Positions 1 through 7,037 are shown, counted from the first letter of the stretch. The stretch is DNA of 45,220 bases from Massilia yuzhufengensis (GCF_900112225.1 NZ_FOLD01000040.1:1-45220), one strand, 5' to 3'. Program-made: numbers and translations. Notes: generated by a model from the letters alone, not told the origin.

Positions 1-38
1 ACCGATATCGGCAAAAGCAAGATTACCCCTATGATGCA
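1..38. repeat. 38-bp terminal direct repeat, left copy (att core)
   Basis: Bases 1-38 are identical to 45183-45220. The repeat starts with the 10-bp palindrome CCGATATCGG (from base 2). It is either the att core bounding a prophage or the overlap of a circular contig opened inside attP. Its closeness to the integrase gene and to repeated arm-type motifs favours an att core under both readings. Confidence 0.85.
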
Positions 39-57
39 TCAGTGCCTTCCACTATGA
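1..57 (+). other. Truncated mutS-like reading frame through the left att core
   Basis: Frame 1 through the core reads TDIGKSKITPMMH, then QCLPL and a TGA at 55-57. The ITPMM string matches the conserved start of bacterial MutS ([KH]TPMMxQY). In a lysogen this end would stop the host's native mutS 5' end a few codons after the core. That mutS is the target is inferred from this short match only. Confidence 0.5.
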
Positions 58-77
58 CGAAATCAGCATAAGCGTCA

Positions 78-135
78 AAGCTACGCCAGAACCTACGCCA
101 AGCGACACGTAAATTTTTCGCGATTAAGCTACAAA
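78..135. promoter_or_regulatory. Candidate integrase arm-type sites, left arm
   Basis: AAGCTACGCC lies at 78-87, a close variant (ACCTACGCC) at 91-99, and AAGCTAC at 126-132. The same 10-mer occurs inverted at 44979-44988 and as AAGCTACGCT at 45050-45059 beside the integrase gene. Short repeats on both sides of a core are typical of attP arms for tyrosine recombinases. The assignment rests on repetition and position. Confidence 0.5.
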
Positions 136-186
136 ATTGCTGTCTGTTAAGCCTTCACTGTTGTCATTGTGGTAAATTTCGGTGTC

Positions 187-1329
187 ATGGAAACTATTGA
201 ACTCTCCCCCGCCGTGCTCAGCTGGGCTGCTTCGCAGGCCGGAGAGGGACTGCATGAACTTGCGGTACGTGTTTCCAAGAAATCCGTCGACAAAATCACC
301 GCAGGGAAATTGACTTACGCTCAGGTCCTTAAGTACGCCAAGCTTGCAGGCGTGCCTCTTGGTTTCTTGTTCCTGCCAGAACCTCCCGAGCAGAGGAAGC
401 CTCCACTGGCGGACTTTCGGACCTTGCCCGATGCCCATCCTCTCAGTAAAGATTTTTTCGATACCTTCGATGATATTGAGTTTAAACATTCCTGGATACG
501 TGAACGTTTGAAAGCAGAGGGTGCGGAACCTCTTGAATTCGTAGGCAAGTACGGAATCAATCGCCCGGCGCCAGAGGCACTCGCTACTGAAATCCGGACT
601 CATCTGGATTTTAACGAAGCCGTCCTGCGGGACGTAAAAAATCCTGATCAGCTATTCTCTTTTTTGGTAGATCAATGTGAAAAGAACGGCTTATTCGTAT
701 TCAAAAACGGCGTCGTTGGAAATAATACCAGTCGCCCTCTGTCGATAGCGGAATTTCGTGGCTTTGCGATCGCGGATCCAGTTTGCCCAATTATTTTCAT
801 CAATGGTGCCGACGCAGCCGCCGCATGGGTATTCACCCTTGCGCATGAGTTGGCCCATATTTGGATCGGCGACTCCGGGATTTCGGACGCCGCCCCCACT
901 ACACACAATAAAACTGAGCGCTATTGCAATGCCGTTGCCGGGGAGTTCCTCGTTCCCAAAAAGCGCTTTCTCGCTGTTTGGGAAGAGCTGCCCGCCGAGT
1001 CTTCTGATGTACGGCTTGAGGTCGCTCGAAGGACATTTAAGGTAAGCAAGACCGTAGTCGCACGACGCGCCTATGACTTCGGCCTTATCAGCCATGAGGA
1101 GTACTTTGAAGTATATAACCTTGCGCGTAAAGCAGCGAAAGATAAGAAGAGCACTGGCGGAGATTTCTATAGATCTTTAGCAGTGAGGAACAGCAAGGCA
1201 CTCTCGATGCAAATTTCTGGCCTAGCGGCTTCCGGCACTCTCAACTTAAGTGAGGCCGGGCGTCTGCTAAATACAACCCCAAATAATGTTTTGAAATTGC
1301 ACGAGAAGCAGAATGCGATACCTATTTGA
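187..1329 (+). CDS. XRE/ImmA-IrrE metalloprotease-like protein (putative antitoxin)
   Basis: A 380-aa protein with an N-terminal helix-turn-helix-like region (about residues 10-65) and a C-terminal ImmA/IrrE zinc-peptidase domain. The zinc motif HELAH is at residues 220-224, followed by a downstream ERYCNAVAGEF segment. I chose ATG 187; a GTG at 169 is also in frame, and neither has a strong ribosome site. The family includes repressor-cleaving proteases and the regulator partners of toxin pairs. The ORF overlaps the next gene by 17 nt, so the two are translated together. It lies between the att site and the IS, a usual place for accessory genes. Confidence 0.85.
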   Translation: METIELSPAVLSWAASQAGEGLHELAVRVSKKSVDKITAGKLTYAQVLKYAKLAGVPLGFLFLPEPPEQRKPPLADFRTLPDAHPLSKDFFDTFDDIEFKHSWIRERLKAEGAEPLEFVGKYGINRPAPEALATEIRTHLDFNEAVLRDVKNPDQLFSFLVDQCEKNGLFVFKNGVVGNNTSRPLSIAEFRGFAIADPVCPIIFINGADAAAAWVFTLAHELAHIWIGDSGISDAAPTTHNKTERYCNAVAGEFLVPKKRFLAVWEELPAESSDVRLEVARRTFKVSKTVVARRAYDFGLISHEEYFEVYNLARKAAKDKKSTGGDFYRSLAVRNSKALSMQISGLAASGTLNLSEAGRLLNTTPNNVLKLHEKQNAIPI

Positions 1330-1825
1330 CTCCGATGTACTGATCTCTTCAGCGCGGCTTCATTACCACCCAAACTACTGTGAGGCATTTTGGGAGTGGA
1401 TTACGGCTGGCCATAAGGCTGGTCTGTTTTTTAGTATTGATAAAGTGAAAAATGAGTTGCTTGATGGCGACGGAGATCCATTGCACGCTTGGGCTGAATC
1501 CCCGGCTCTTAGTGGATTCTTTCAGAGTAGCCTTCCATCGTTGCCCGTATGGGCAAAACTAAGCCAAGAAGCGCACGATCCAGCGCGGAAGTTTATGATG
1601 GCAGCGAAGACAAAGTTTCTCAATGCAGATAAAGCTGATGCATGGTTGATCGCGCACGCGGCGCACAACAAGGACTTCACAATCATTACGAATGAAGCGT
1701 CAGCGCCCAATTCGATACGAGATATAAAACTTCCAGATGCGTCTGCATGGGTTAACGTACCGACCACTAAAATTCATCCAGTCCTGCATAAGTTTGCGAA
1801 GTCCAATTTCGCGTTCAAACCCTGA
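1313..1825 (+). CDS. DUF4411 PIN-like protein (putative toxin)
   Basis: A 170-aa protein beginning MRYLFDSDVLI. Acidic residues at positions 6 and 8 and a later DKADAWLIAHA segment fit the PIN-domain fold of the DUF4411 family, whose members are often found downstream of XRE-ImmA/IrrE genes and are read as ribonuclease toxins. The start lies inside the 3' end of the ImmA/IrrE gene. I infer a type II-like toxin-antitoxin or phage-exclusion pair; activity cannot be read from the sequence. Confidence 0.75.
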   Translation: MRYLFDSDVLISSARLHYHPNYCEAFWEWITAGHKAGLFFSIDKVKNELLDGDGDPLHAWAESPALSGFFQSSLPSLPVWAKLSQEAHDPARKFMMAAKTKFLNADKADAWLIAHAAHNKDFTIITNEASAPNSIRDIKLPDASAWVNVPTTKIHPVLHKFAKSNFAFKP

Positions 1826-2044
1826 ACCTTGCCGTTGAGGGCGGATCCGATATCGTAAGCTTGGGAAGCCGTATAAGGAATCGCTCAACCATGCGGGTGC
1901 AGCCACTGTTCTTGCTCCACAAAACGACGAGATAGGTGCGCCTAACAGCCACTATCCATCCGGGACCAATCGGATTTGTGGAGCAGTTCAAGCGCCGCTT
2001 CACCCATGGGATAATGCGCAGGCCCCCGCATCTGGAGCGCTCCC

Positions 2045-2386
2045 GTGTTCATCGAAAGACTGCAGCACCCCGTCATCGAGTACGACCTAACCGCTGACAA
2101 GCCGCCCACCCTGGTGCACTACTTTAGCGACCGGGCCGAGCCGCTCAAGACGGCGTTGCCGCTGCTGGTAGCGGGCGGCGATGAAGAGCACGTGCTGGTC
2201 GTGGCTTCGCCACTGGCTGAGATCGTAGACGGGGCCATCTGGCTGCACCGGTCCGACGAGTTTGCCGATATGGTCGTGGTCGACCAGCGGCAGCGCGCGA
2301 TGTTCGCCGCGGTGCGGGCGGCGCTGCTGGAGGCTGTGGCGAAGATCGAAGGCATCCAGTATGCGAACCTGGACGACGAGGAATAG
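2045..2386 (+). CDS. Hypothetical protein, 113 aa
   Basis: An unrecognised acidic protein. A GTG start at 2045 has GGAG about 7 nt upstream. It is rich in Val and Ala with several Asp/Glu pairs, ends in DDEE, and has no membrane segment. It converges with the IS-split pseudogene on the other strand, only 2 nt separating the stops. The 220 bases before it (1826-2044) show no gene. Confidence 0.6.
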   Translation: MFIERLQHPVIEYDLTADKPPTLVHYFSDRAEPLKTALPLLVAGGDEEHVLVVASPLAEIVDGAIWLHRSDEFADMVVVDQRQRAMFAAVRAALLEAVAKIEGIQYANLDDEE

Positions 2387-2388
2387 GA

Positions 2389-2663
2389 CTAGCCCTCGGT
2401 TACCGCCGACCATTCCTGAATGTACGCCGGCCCGGCATCGCCTTGCGGTCGCTCCTCGCCCTTGAACAGCATCTTGGTGCCGTGCATGGTGGTCAGGCGC
2501 GCGTCGTACAGCACCGGCAGCAGTGGTTCGCCAGTCTGCGAATTAGAGGCGGTGACGCTCGCCACAATGGTGCCGCCCAGTCCGTAAACGCGCACCTCGC
2601 CCTCGACGTGCGTGGACCGGGCAACGTCCTGATTCGACAACCGCTTGCCGGCCTTGCGAAGGG
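2389..2663 (-). pseudogene. 3' part of a phage gene split by the ISL3 element
   Basis: The frame runs open from the IS edge to a stop at 2389. Removing the IS and one copy of the GTTTAACT duplication joins it to the ATG at 5163-5161: 19 + 275 nt = 98 codons exactly, giving a 97-aa protein (MLAKVKPLRKAGKRLSNQDV at its N-terminus, ending EWSAVTEG). The frame-perfect rejoining shows the gene was intact before insertion. A TTG at 2640 could start a short residual product. Function unknown. Confidence 0.8.
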
Positions 2664-2671
2664 GTTTAACT

Positions 2672-2696
2672 GGCTATCCGGAATAATCTGTGGAAT
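2672..2696 (+). repeat. IS left terminal inverted repeat
   Basis: About 25 bp beginning GGCTATCCGGA and ending TGTGGAAT, matching in inverted orientation the right end at 5120-5144. It is flanked outside by target duplication GTTTAACT at 2664-2671. Confidence 0.9.
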
Positions 2697-2705
2697 CAGT
2701 TTCCG

Positions 2706-4091
2706 TCAAACTTCGAACGATTTGTGGGAACGGCTATTGCAGAGGTTGCAGACCACTAACATCTCCGGGTACTTCAGCGGCAGTGACTTGTCCTTTGGCA
2801 GGAAGTGCTCCAGAGAGAAAGTCTCAACCTCCGCCACGTAAAACAGTCCCTTGCAAAGGTCGCAACAACGCATAGTCTCCTGAGCAGCAGTAGGTTGAGC
2901 CGCTCGCTGAGCACGCAATTGGCGAGCCGACGGCTTCCGGTCATTGAACAGGATGCGGGCTCGAATGACTTCGAATGAGTAGCCACGCCCCATCCTATTG
3001 GCTACCTTCGCCACGCCATTGAGACTCTCGGTGTAGGCGTTGGTGATGGGGTGGTCGAAGTAGTTCAGAATCTCCTTGCGCCAGTTCTTCATTGCCCTGG
3101 TGAGCTCGTGGAAGTCCGCCTTCAGGCTAGCCGGCACATCGTTAGCGAAGCTGTCATAGTCCTTGATTGCCTCGGCCTTGGGCTTGTCATAGATGTCGAA
3201 CAGCCGCTCTTTGAGACGGTAAGCAGCGGCCATGTCCGGCTCGTTGTCGAGCCACATGTCTAGGTTGAAGCGCTGCTTGTCGTTCAGGTCTCGGAGCCGC
3301 ATCCGGATGAGGGCCTTGCTGCGTTTCCAAGCCAAATTGACCTTCTTGCCCTGCGCCTTGCCGAGCCTGATTCTGCTCCGTTCCACACAGGAGTTCGCCA
3401 TTTTGACAACGTGGAACTTGTCAATGACAACCGGCAGGTTCGGAAACAATTCGGCAGCGACATCGCGGTATGGCGCCCACATGTCGATTGCCAGGCCCTT
3501 GACGTGGCTCCGGTCGCGGAACTGGCCAAACCACCTACGCAGCGTCGACTTGTCCCGGTCGGGCAGCATGTCGATTGGCTTCCTGGCCTTCACATCGGTA
3601 ATGATGGCCCGCATCACCTTGTTCAGATGCGTCTCGTCCAGCCCAATCCACTCTGGCAGGTATGGACGATACCCATCGTCCTTGCCCTCGATGTATTCGT
3701 TGGCCACGTTGCGGACCGTCTTCTCATCGCAGCCAAGGTGCTCAGAGACGCGCTGGAAGGTGTCGCGCATGCTCTGCTGCTGAATGTACTCGAGGGCGCG
3801 TATCGTCATCCTGCGGGCCGCGTCAATGGCTTCCAGAGGCTGCAAGAAGGTGCCGCTACAGTCTCGGCACTTGTAGCGTCTTACCTTGGCCAGCAGGCGA
3901 ACTGGCCGGCCCCACATCGGGCAATCGAGGTAAGTGGTATTCGTGAACCCGTGCTTGTACAGATTGCCAACGACCCCGCACTTCAGGCAGAAGTCGGGGT
4001 CGATGGTGTACTCCACATGCAGTTCAGTGCCAGCATCGTCCTGGCGTTTGTCGAGGCAACGCCAGTCAGGCAAGTCGAGGATGTCCGTCAT
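2706..4091 (-). CDS. tnpA: ISL3-family DDE transposase with C-terminal HNH-like extension
   Basis: 461 aa from ATG 4091; the frame is open further upstream to 4241 but that part has no family character. An N-terminal zinc-binding region has CxxC at residues 35-38 and 75-78, followed by a helix-turn-helix near 100-130. The DDE core shows D152 (WIGLDE), D203 (AIDMW) and E355 (YTESLN), with the usual GRGYSFEVIRARILF end at about 382. About 70 extra residues follow: C410/C413, EHFLPK at 428-433, then CNLCNS at 448-453, the pattern of an HNH nuclease-type zinc fold. This tail is not part of the usual ISL3 protein. Confidence 0.9.
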   Translation of the reverse strand: MTDILDLPDWRCLDKRQDDAGTELHVEYTIDPDFCLKCGVVGNLYKHGFTNTTYLDCPMWGRPVRLLAKVRRYKCRDCSGTFLQPLEAIDAARRMTIRALEYIQQQSMRDTFQRVSEHLGCDEKTVRNVANEYIEGKDDGYRPYLPEWIGLDETHLNKVMRAIITDVKARKPIDMLPDRDKSTLRRWFGQFRDRSHVKGLAIDMWAPYRDVAAELFPNLPVVIDKFHVVKMANSCVERSRIRLGKAQGKKVNLAWKRSKALIRMRLRDLNDKQRFNLDMWLDNEPDMAAAYRLKERLFDIYDKPKAEAIKDYDSFANDVPASLKADFHELTRAMKNWRKEILNYFDHPITNAYTESLNGVAKVANRMGRGYSFEVIRARILFNDRKPSARQLRAQRAAQPTAAQETMRCCDLCKGLFYVAEVETFSLEHFLPKDKSLPLKYPEMLVVCNLCNSRSHKSFEV

Positions 4092-4134
4092 GCAACTATT
4101 ATCGCATCCCAGCTTACGCCCAGTCTTGTCTGGG

Positions 4135-4497
4135 TCATGAGCACCTCTCATCCGCGAACAGGTCGGGCCGGTCGGCGCGCAGCCTCTCCTCAATAATCCC
4201 TGGGAAAGCAAATAGAACGTCTTCGTCCATGGCCGGCTCATATAAAAGCGGGCCTAGGTAGAGAGGCTTAAACCCATCCAGGCACTTCCCGTAGACGTAC
4301 TTCGGCTGAATCCAGTGCGGACCGAGGTAAACCGCCACTGCGTTAGGGCATCCTGACTGAGGCTCCGTGTACAGACCCCATATTCGGGCACTGTTCCGGC
4401 AAATTTCTTTGGCGAAATGCTCTGGCGTCTCAAAAACATAATCGCCTGGGCACCATTCCAAGCGATAGCCCAACAAGAGCCCGCGAGACTGCTTCAT
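4135..4497 (-). CDS. Hypothetical IS cargo protein, 120 aa
   Basis: A 120-aa protein rich in Trp, Tyr and Cys with no recognised domain or membrane segment. It overlaps the upstream 189-aa gene by 4 nt (ATGA) and precedes the transposase by 43 nt on the same strand, so all three may form one transcript. It lies inside the IS inverted repeats and moves with the element. It is not a usual ISL3 passenger that I recognise. Confidence 0.65.
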   Translation of the reverse strand: MKQSRGLLLGYRLEWCPGDYVFETPEHFAKEICRNSARIWGLYTEPQSGCPNAVAVYLGPHWIQPKYVYGKCLDGFKPLYLGPLLYEPAMDEDVLFAFPGIIEERLRADRPDLFADERCS

Positions 4498-5063
4498 GCC
4501 AATCCAATATCAATTGCGGTGTGTGCGGACGGGCTCGGGAATGGCTGCCAGTGCGTCACCCACCCCTCGTCCAAGTAGACAATCTCATCGGAAGAATCGC
4601 CGTACTCAGCCCATCCAGGGGCGAACCAGCGCGCCGCTATCACGGTCTTGCCGTCTGTGGCCAGTACGTTCTCACCCTGCACCGGCGCGGCGTCCCATAT
4701 GCCAAACCAGCCGGGCTCAGCTATTAGTCGACGCTCGGCAGCGGCTCGAAGGATGTCGACTTGCTTACGTGGCATGCCTTCCATGAATCCCAGCCGGTAG
4801 CCCTCCGTCTTGCGCAACTCGTCGTCGCTGTGAAGCGCCGGACTGAGTTCTTGCGGCGTGAAGCCCATCGTGGCGTCAATGGCTTTGTCGAAATCCTCGC
4901 CGCCGCCATAGCCGATGGCTTCGTAGATGACATTACCCCACGATTGCTGATTGCGCAGAAAGCGGTACCTCGCGGCATCGAGCTCGATGCTTGTCAGTGC
5001 ATCATGGTCTTCAGCTAGAAGTTGAGCAAGGCGGTTCAGCCCCGCTTTCTCGTGTCCACTCAT
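4494..5063 (-). CDS. DUF551-containing IS cargo protein
   Basis: 189 aa from ATG 5063, which has GGGGG just upstream; an upstream GTG at 5081 lies within an inner copy of the IS end and is less likely. The C-terminal part reads as DUF551, a short phage and prophage domain ending in a GWVTHWQPFP-like motif. The N-terminal half is helical with no recognised fold. A smaller DUF551-like protein occurs in this phage's early operon (39725-39955), so the IS may have picked up a phage gene. Function unknown. Confidence 0.7.
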   Translation of the reverse strand: MSGHEKAGLNRLAQLLAEDHDALTSIELDAARYRFLRNQQSWGNVIYEAIGYGGGEDFDKAIDATMGFTPQELSPALHSDDELRKTEGYRLGFMEGMPRKQVDILRAAAERRLIAEPGWFGIWDAAPVQGENVLATDGKTVIAARWFAPGWAEYGDSSDEIVYLDEGWVTHWQPFPSPSAHTAIDIGLA

Positions 5064-5074
5064 CGCATCCCCCA

Positions 5075-5094
5075 ATTCCACAAATTAATCCGGA
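5075..5094 (-). repeat. Inner tandem copy of the IS right end
   Basis: ATTCCACAAATTAATCCGGA differs by one base from 5120-5139 inside the outer end (ATTCCACAAACTAATCCGGA), in the same orientation 45 bp inward. Between them is the 10-bp palindrome GAGTATACTC (5098-5107). It could be a second transposase binding site or the remnant of an earlier end. Confidence 0.8.
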
Positions 5095-5119
5095 ATTTGA
5101 GTATACTCCAAACTCATCC

Positions 5120-5144
5120 ATTCCACAAACTAATCCGGAGAGCC
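5120..5144 (-). repeat. IS right terminal inverted repeat
   Basis: Inverted partner of 2672-2696. It is followed at once by the target duplication GTTTAACT (5145-5152). Confidence 0.9.
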
Positions 5145-5163
5145 GTTTAACTTTTGCGAGCAT
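5145..5163 (-). pseudogene. 5' fragment of the IS-split phage gene
   Basis: ATG 5163 followed by codons LAKVK up to the IS edge. It rejoins in frame with 2663-2389 after removal of the IS and one target duplication. The frame is also open upstream of this ATG (to about 5298), so a longer original N-terminus is possible. No clear ribosome site is visible. Confidence 0.6.
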
Positions 5164-5208
5164 GGCGCGCAGTGTAGCACCGTTGAGCCGGCTCAAATCG
5201 TGCCGACC

Positions 5209-5469
5209 ATGCACCGATATCCTACCGCGATGCATAAACGAACGGACCGCCTGACAGCCTTCTACCTCGACCTGGCCCTGAACTTCGCCGGGACACACGG
5301 CGTCGCCCCAGCGGCTCGCGCATTATTCGAGCAAGGTGTCTCGCTCGATCTCGCCAGGCGAGTGCTGCTCAAGCCGTCGAAGCGGCGTCTCGCTGCTCAC
5401 GCGGTTGCTGACGGCGGGCCAGGTGTGCGGCCATTACCCGCCGGTAGTGTACCAGCGCCTGATCGCTGA
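5209..5469 (+). CDS. Hypothetical small protein, 79-86 aa
   Basis: The core RLTAFYLDLALNFAGTHGVAPAARALFEQGVSLDLARRVLL looks like a compact helical DNA-binding or regulatory protein. Starts at 5209 and 5230 are both possible; neither has a convincing ribosome site. Its 3' third lies opposite the 62-aa minus-strand gene 5369-5557, so the two cannot both be under normal coding constraint there. I prefer the N-terminal two thirds as real protein. Function unknown. Confidence 0.45.
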   Translation: MHRYPTAMHKRTDRLTAFYLDLALNFAGTHGVAPAARALFEQGVSLDLARRVLLKPSKRRLAAHAVADGGPGVRPLPAGSVPAPDR

Positions 5470-5557
5470 TCAGCTGGACAGTCCTCGCGCGCGTGTCATC
5501 TCCTCGGGTCGTTAGGATCAACGCTTCGCCAACCGAAGTGATGACGTGAAAATCCAT
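5369..5557 (-). CDS. Hypothetical protein, 62 aa, end of lysis cassette
   Basis: Starts at ATG 5557 with AGGA 6 nt upstream, and only 2 nt separate it from the stop of the DUF1353 gene, so it looks like the last gene of the lysis unit. The protein MDFHVITSVGEALIL... has a basic, Gln- and Arg-rich C-terminus. No domain recognised. It overlaps the plus-strand ORF 5209-5469. Confidence 0.5.
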   Translation of the reverse strand: MDFHVITSVGEALILTTRGDDTRARTVQLISDQALVHYRRVMAAHLARRQQPREQRDAASTA

Positions 5558-5559
5558 GG

Positions 5560-5931
5560 CTATCCTGCTTTGCTGTACCGGCCGGCGCCGAACGCACGCA
5601 CAGCCCAGTACATCGGTATCCGCCGCCAGGTCGGAACCCCGCACGCTTCCATCGCCTCCAGGAAGATGTCGTCTGCCACCTTGCGGGGAACAGTGCCGCA
5701 GCCGTAGAGCCAATCGTGTATTACCGCGGCGGCTTGGCCAATGCCAGCAAACAACCAGAACGCCAAGGGGATGCGCGGCACGCTGGCAAAGTCCGTTACG
5801 GTCCCGGCCGGCACGATCGTCATGCTGTCGTATTTCGCCGAGTAAAACGCCAGCAGCGCGACGAGCTGCCATCGAACAGCGTCGAGCTGCTCGACAGACA
5901 GCTTCGTGTGAAACTGCGCTGACGGTTTCAT
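5560..5931 (-). CDS. DUF1353 family phage protein
   Basis: 123 aa from ATG 5931, which overlaps the stop of the lipoprotein gene (ATGA). The family hallmark is VTDFASVPR followed by a hydrophobic stretch and AAVIHDWLYG. DUF1353 proteins often sit in phage lysis or tail-end cassettes; their role is unsettled. Tight overlap with the endolysin-lipoprotein pair ties it to lysis timing. Confidence 0.85.
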   Translation of the reverse strand: MKPSAQFHTKLSVEQLDAVRWQLVALLAFYSAKYDSMTIVPAGTVTDFASVPRIPLAFWLFAGIGQAAAVIHDWLYGCGTVPRKVADDIFLEAMEACGVPTWRRIPMYWAVRAFGAGRYSKAG

Positions 5932-6053
5932 TTTTCCACTGCCTTCAGATCCGCTGCGAGGTTGTCGGTCTTGTAGCTGGCCTTCCATTCGAACTTCAGG
6001 TTGGCACAACCAGTGACGGTCAAAAGCACGGCGATAATCAGGATCTTCTTCAC
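5928..6053 (-). CDS. Small lysis-cassette lipoprotein (spanin-like), 41 aa
   Basis: GTG start at 6053 overlaps the endolysin stop (GTGA). The product begins with basic residues VKK, a hydrophobic run ILIIAVLLTV and a lipobox-like VTGC, then a charged tail of about 24 residues. By position and lipobox it may be an outer-membrane spanin or small lysis lipoprotein. No separate inner-membrane spanin gene is visible nearby. Confidence 0.7.
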   Translation of the reverse strand: MKKILIIAVLLTVTGCANLKFEWKASYKTDNLAADLKAVEK

Positions 6054-6517
6054 GGGGCTTCCAGGTTGTCGAAACGGGTCAGGTTGCGGCCGCGGATCAC
6101 GGCCATGACCTTCTCGGCGTACTCGGGATCGGTGGCGTAGCCGGCGGCGGCAACAGCGCGCACCCAGCCCTCGCCGGTCTTCTCGGCCCAGCACTTGCTG
6201 TAGCGCGGGTTACGGCGGAAGAACTCCGCCCGGTCAAGCATGCAGGCCGACCAGGTCGGGTAGACACGCCACTTCGCCACCACCTTGATGGCCTTGCCGC
6301 GCACAACCTCAGTCGTCAGCATGTCGAGCGTCTCGCCCTTCCACGAGCGATCGGCCTTCACGCCAAATAGGTTGCGCGCCTGGCCAGCCAGCTTGGATGC
6401 GCCCCAGCCGGATTCGAGCGCAGCCTGCGCCAAGGTGAAGGAAGCTGGGATCCCGGTAATGCGCTGGCACTCGCGGGCCGCCGGCAACAGCAGGTCGAGG
6501 AATGCGGTAGGCGGCAT
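6050..6517 (-). CDS. Endolysin, glucosaminidase (GH73/FlgJ-like)
   Basis: A 155-aa protein covering one glucosaminidase domain: PASFTLAQAALESGWGAS holds the catalytic Glu region (ALESGWG, about 33-39), followed by ARNLFGVKA and later the WAEKTGEGW and YATDPEYAEKV segments typical of the family. It would cut the glycan strands of peptidoglycan. There is no signal peptide or SAR anchor, so release depends on the holin encoded just upstream. It overlaps the lipoprotein gene start by 4 nt. Confidence 0.92.
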   Translation of the reverse strand: MPPTAFLDLLLPAARECQRITGIPASFTLAQAALESGWGASKLAGQARNLFGVKADRSWKGETLDMLTTEVVRGKAIKVVAKWRVYPTWSACMLDRAEFFRRNPRYSKCWAEKTGEGWVRAVAAAGYATDPEYAEKVMAVIRGRNLTRFDNLEAP

Positions 6518-6897
6518 CAGATCACCTCCCTTACTTCCTTGACGATATCGGCCAGATCAGCGTCCTTGCGCTTGTCCAGGAACTTGAACCAGGCACGCAC
6601 GAGCCCCCATGCCGGGAGCCCGCAGGCAAACACAAGGGCCAGCATGGCTACCATGCCGAACACGTCGTTGACCCAGTGCTGGATGCCGAGGTAGCGCACG
6701 AGGCACGCACCACCGCCAATCGAGCCCACCAGAGTCGATACAAGGGCGACGCGCCATTCTTGGTCGGACTTCGGCTTCGTCATCGACATCACTACGAACG
6801 TCGCCAGGCCGGCACCCAAGGCTCCCATCCCTGCCAGGCCGCCAATAACCTTCCATCCAGCTACGCCTGCAGCTGTGCCTGAAAACGGTTCGCTCAT
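6517..6897 (-). CDS. Holin, three membrane segments
   Basis: 126 aa from ATG 6897, or 131 aa from ATG 6912. Hydrophobic segments lie near residues 15-40, 55-75 and 80-105, followed by a charged tail with KRKD. This fits a class I-like phage holin, and its place just before the endolysin supports it. The two in-frame starts, five codons apart, give an N-terminus with or without REKL, recalling lambda S dual starts. The last codons meet the endolysin start. Confidence 0.88.
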   Translation of the reverse strand: MSEPFSGTAAGVAGWKVIGGLAGMGALGAGLATFVVMSMTKPKSDQEWRVALVSTLVGSIGGGACLVRYLGIQHWVNDVFGMVAMLALVFACGLPAWGLVRAWFKFLDKRKDADLADIVKEVREVI

Positions 6898-6954
6898 TAA
6901 TTTTTCTCTCATAGTCGTGACCTGCCCGGAAGTCCACAGTGTCCCGTTGATGCC

Positions 6955-6979
6955 GTCTCATTTCTAGGAAAGTTGAGAC
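6955..6979. promoter_or_regulatory. Late-unit dyad, copy 3 (upstream of holin)
   Basis: GTCTCA-N13-TGAGAC, 21 of 25 positions matching the two identical copies at 20018-20042 and 25930-25954. It sits between the terminator at 6994-7017 and the holin, about 58 nt before ATG 6897. Probable regulator-binding site for a separate lysis transcript. Confidence 0.7.
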
Positions 6980-6993
6980 TGTTTAGATGGACG

Positions 6994-7017
6994 AAAAAAA
7001 GCCCGCTGGAGCGGGCT
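6994..7017 (-). terminator. Rho-independent terminator after the tail genes
   Basis: On the minus strand, AGCCCGC TCC AGCGGGCT-like stem followed by a run of seven T. It ends the tail-gene transcript just after the gene 7038-7532 and isolates the lysis unit, which then needs its own promoter. Confidence 0.88.
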
Positions 7018-7037
7018 GAGTGGATGGCGGGCCGAGG

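Larger units (their letters stand above)
2672..5144. mobile_element. ISL3-family insertion sequence with cargo genes (2473 bp)
   Basis: The left end (2672-2696) reads GGCTATCCGGA...TGTGGAAT. The right end (5120-5144) reads, inverted, GGCTCTCCGGA...TGTGGAAT, differing at a few positions over 25 bp. Outside the ends, GTTTAACT occurs at both 2664-2671 and 5145-5152: an 8-bp target duplication, as ISL3 elements make. The element holds a transposase and two upstream genes on the same strand. An exact duplication and intact ORFs suggest recent insertion. Confidence 0.92.

Noticed and set aside
1..38. tRNA-gene att site
   Set aside because: P4-type integrases often use tRNA genes, but the core has no tRNA stem or TPsiC-arm pattern and instead reads as codons.
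4092..4241. N-terminal extension of the transposase to 511 aa
   Set aside because: The first 50 codons lack family likeness and cross the gap and the end of the upstream cargo gene; ATG 4091 fits the family start.
5928..6194. 88-aa version of the lysis lipoprotein
   Set aside because: The upstream half overlaps the endolysin in another frame; the GTG at 6053 gives a clean lipoprotein signal.
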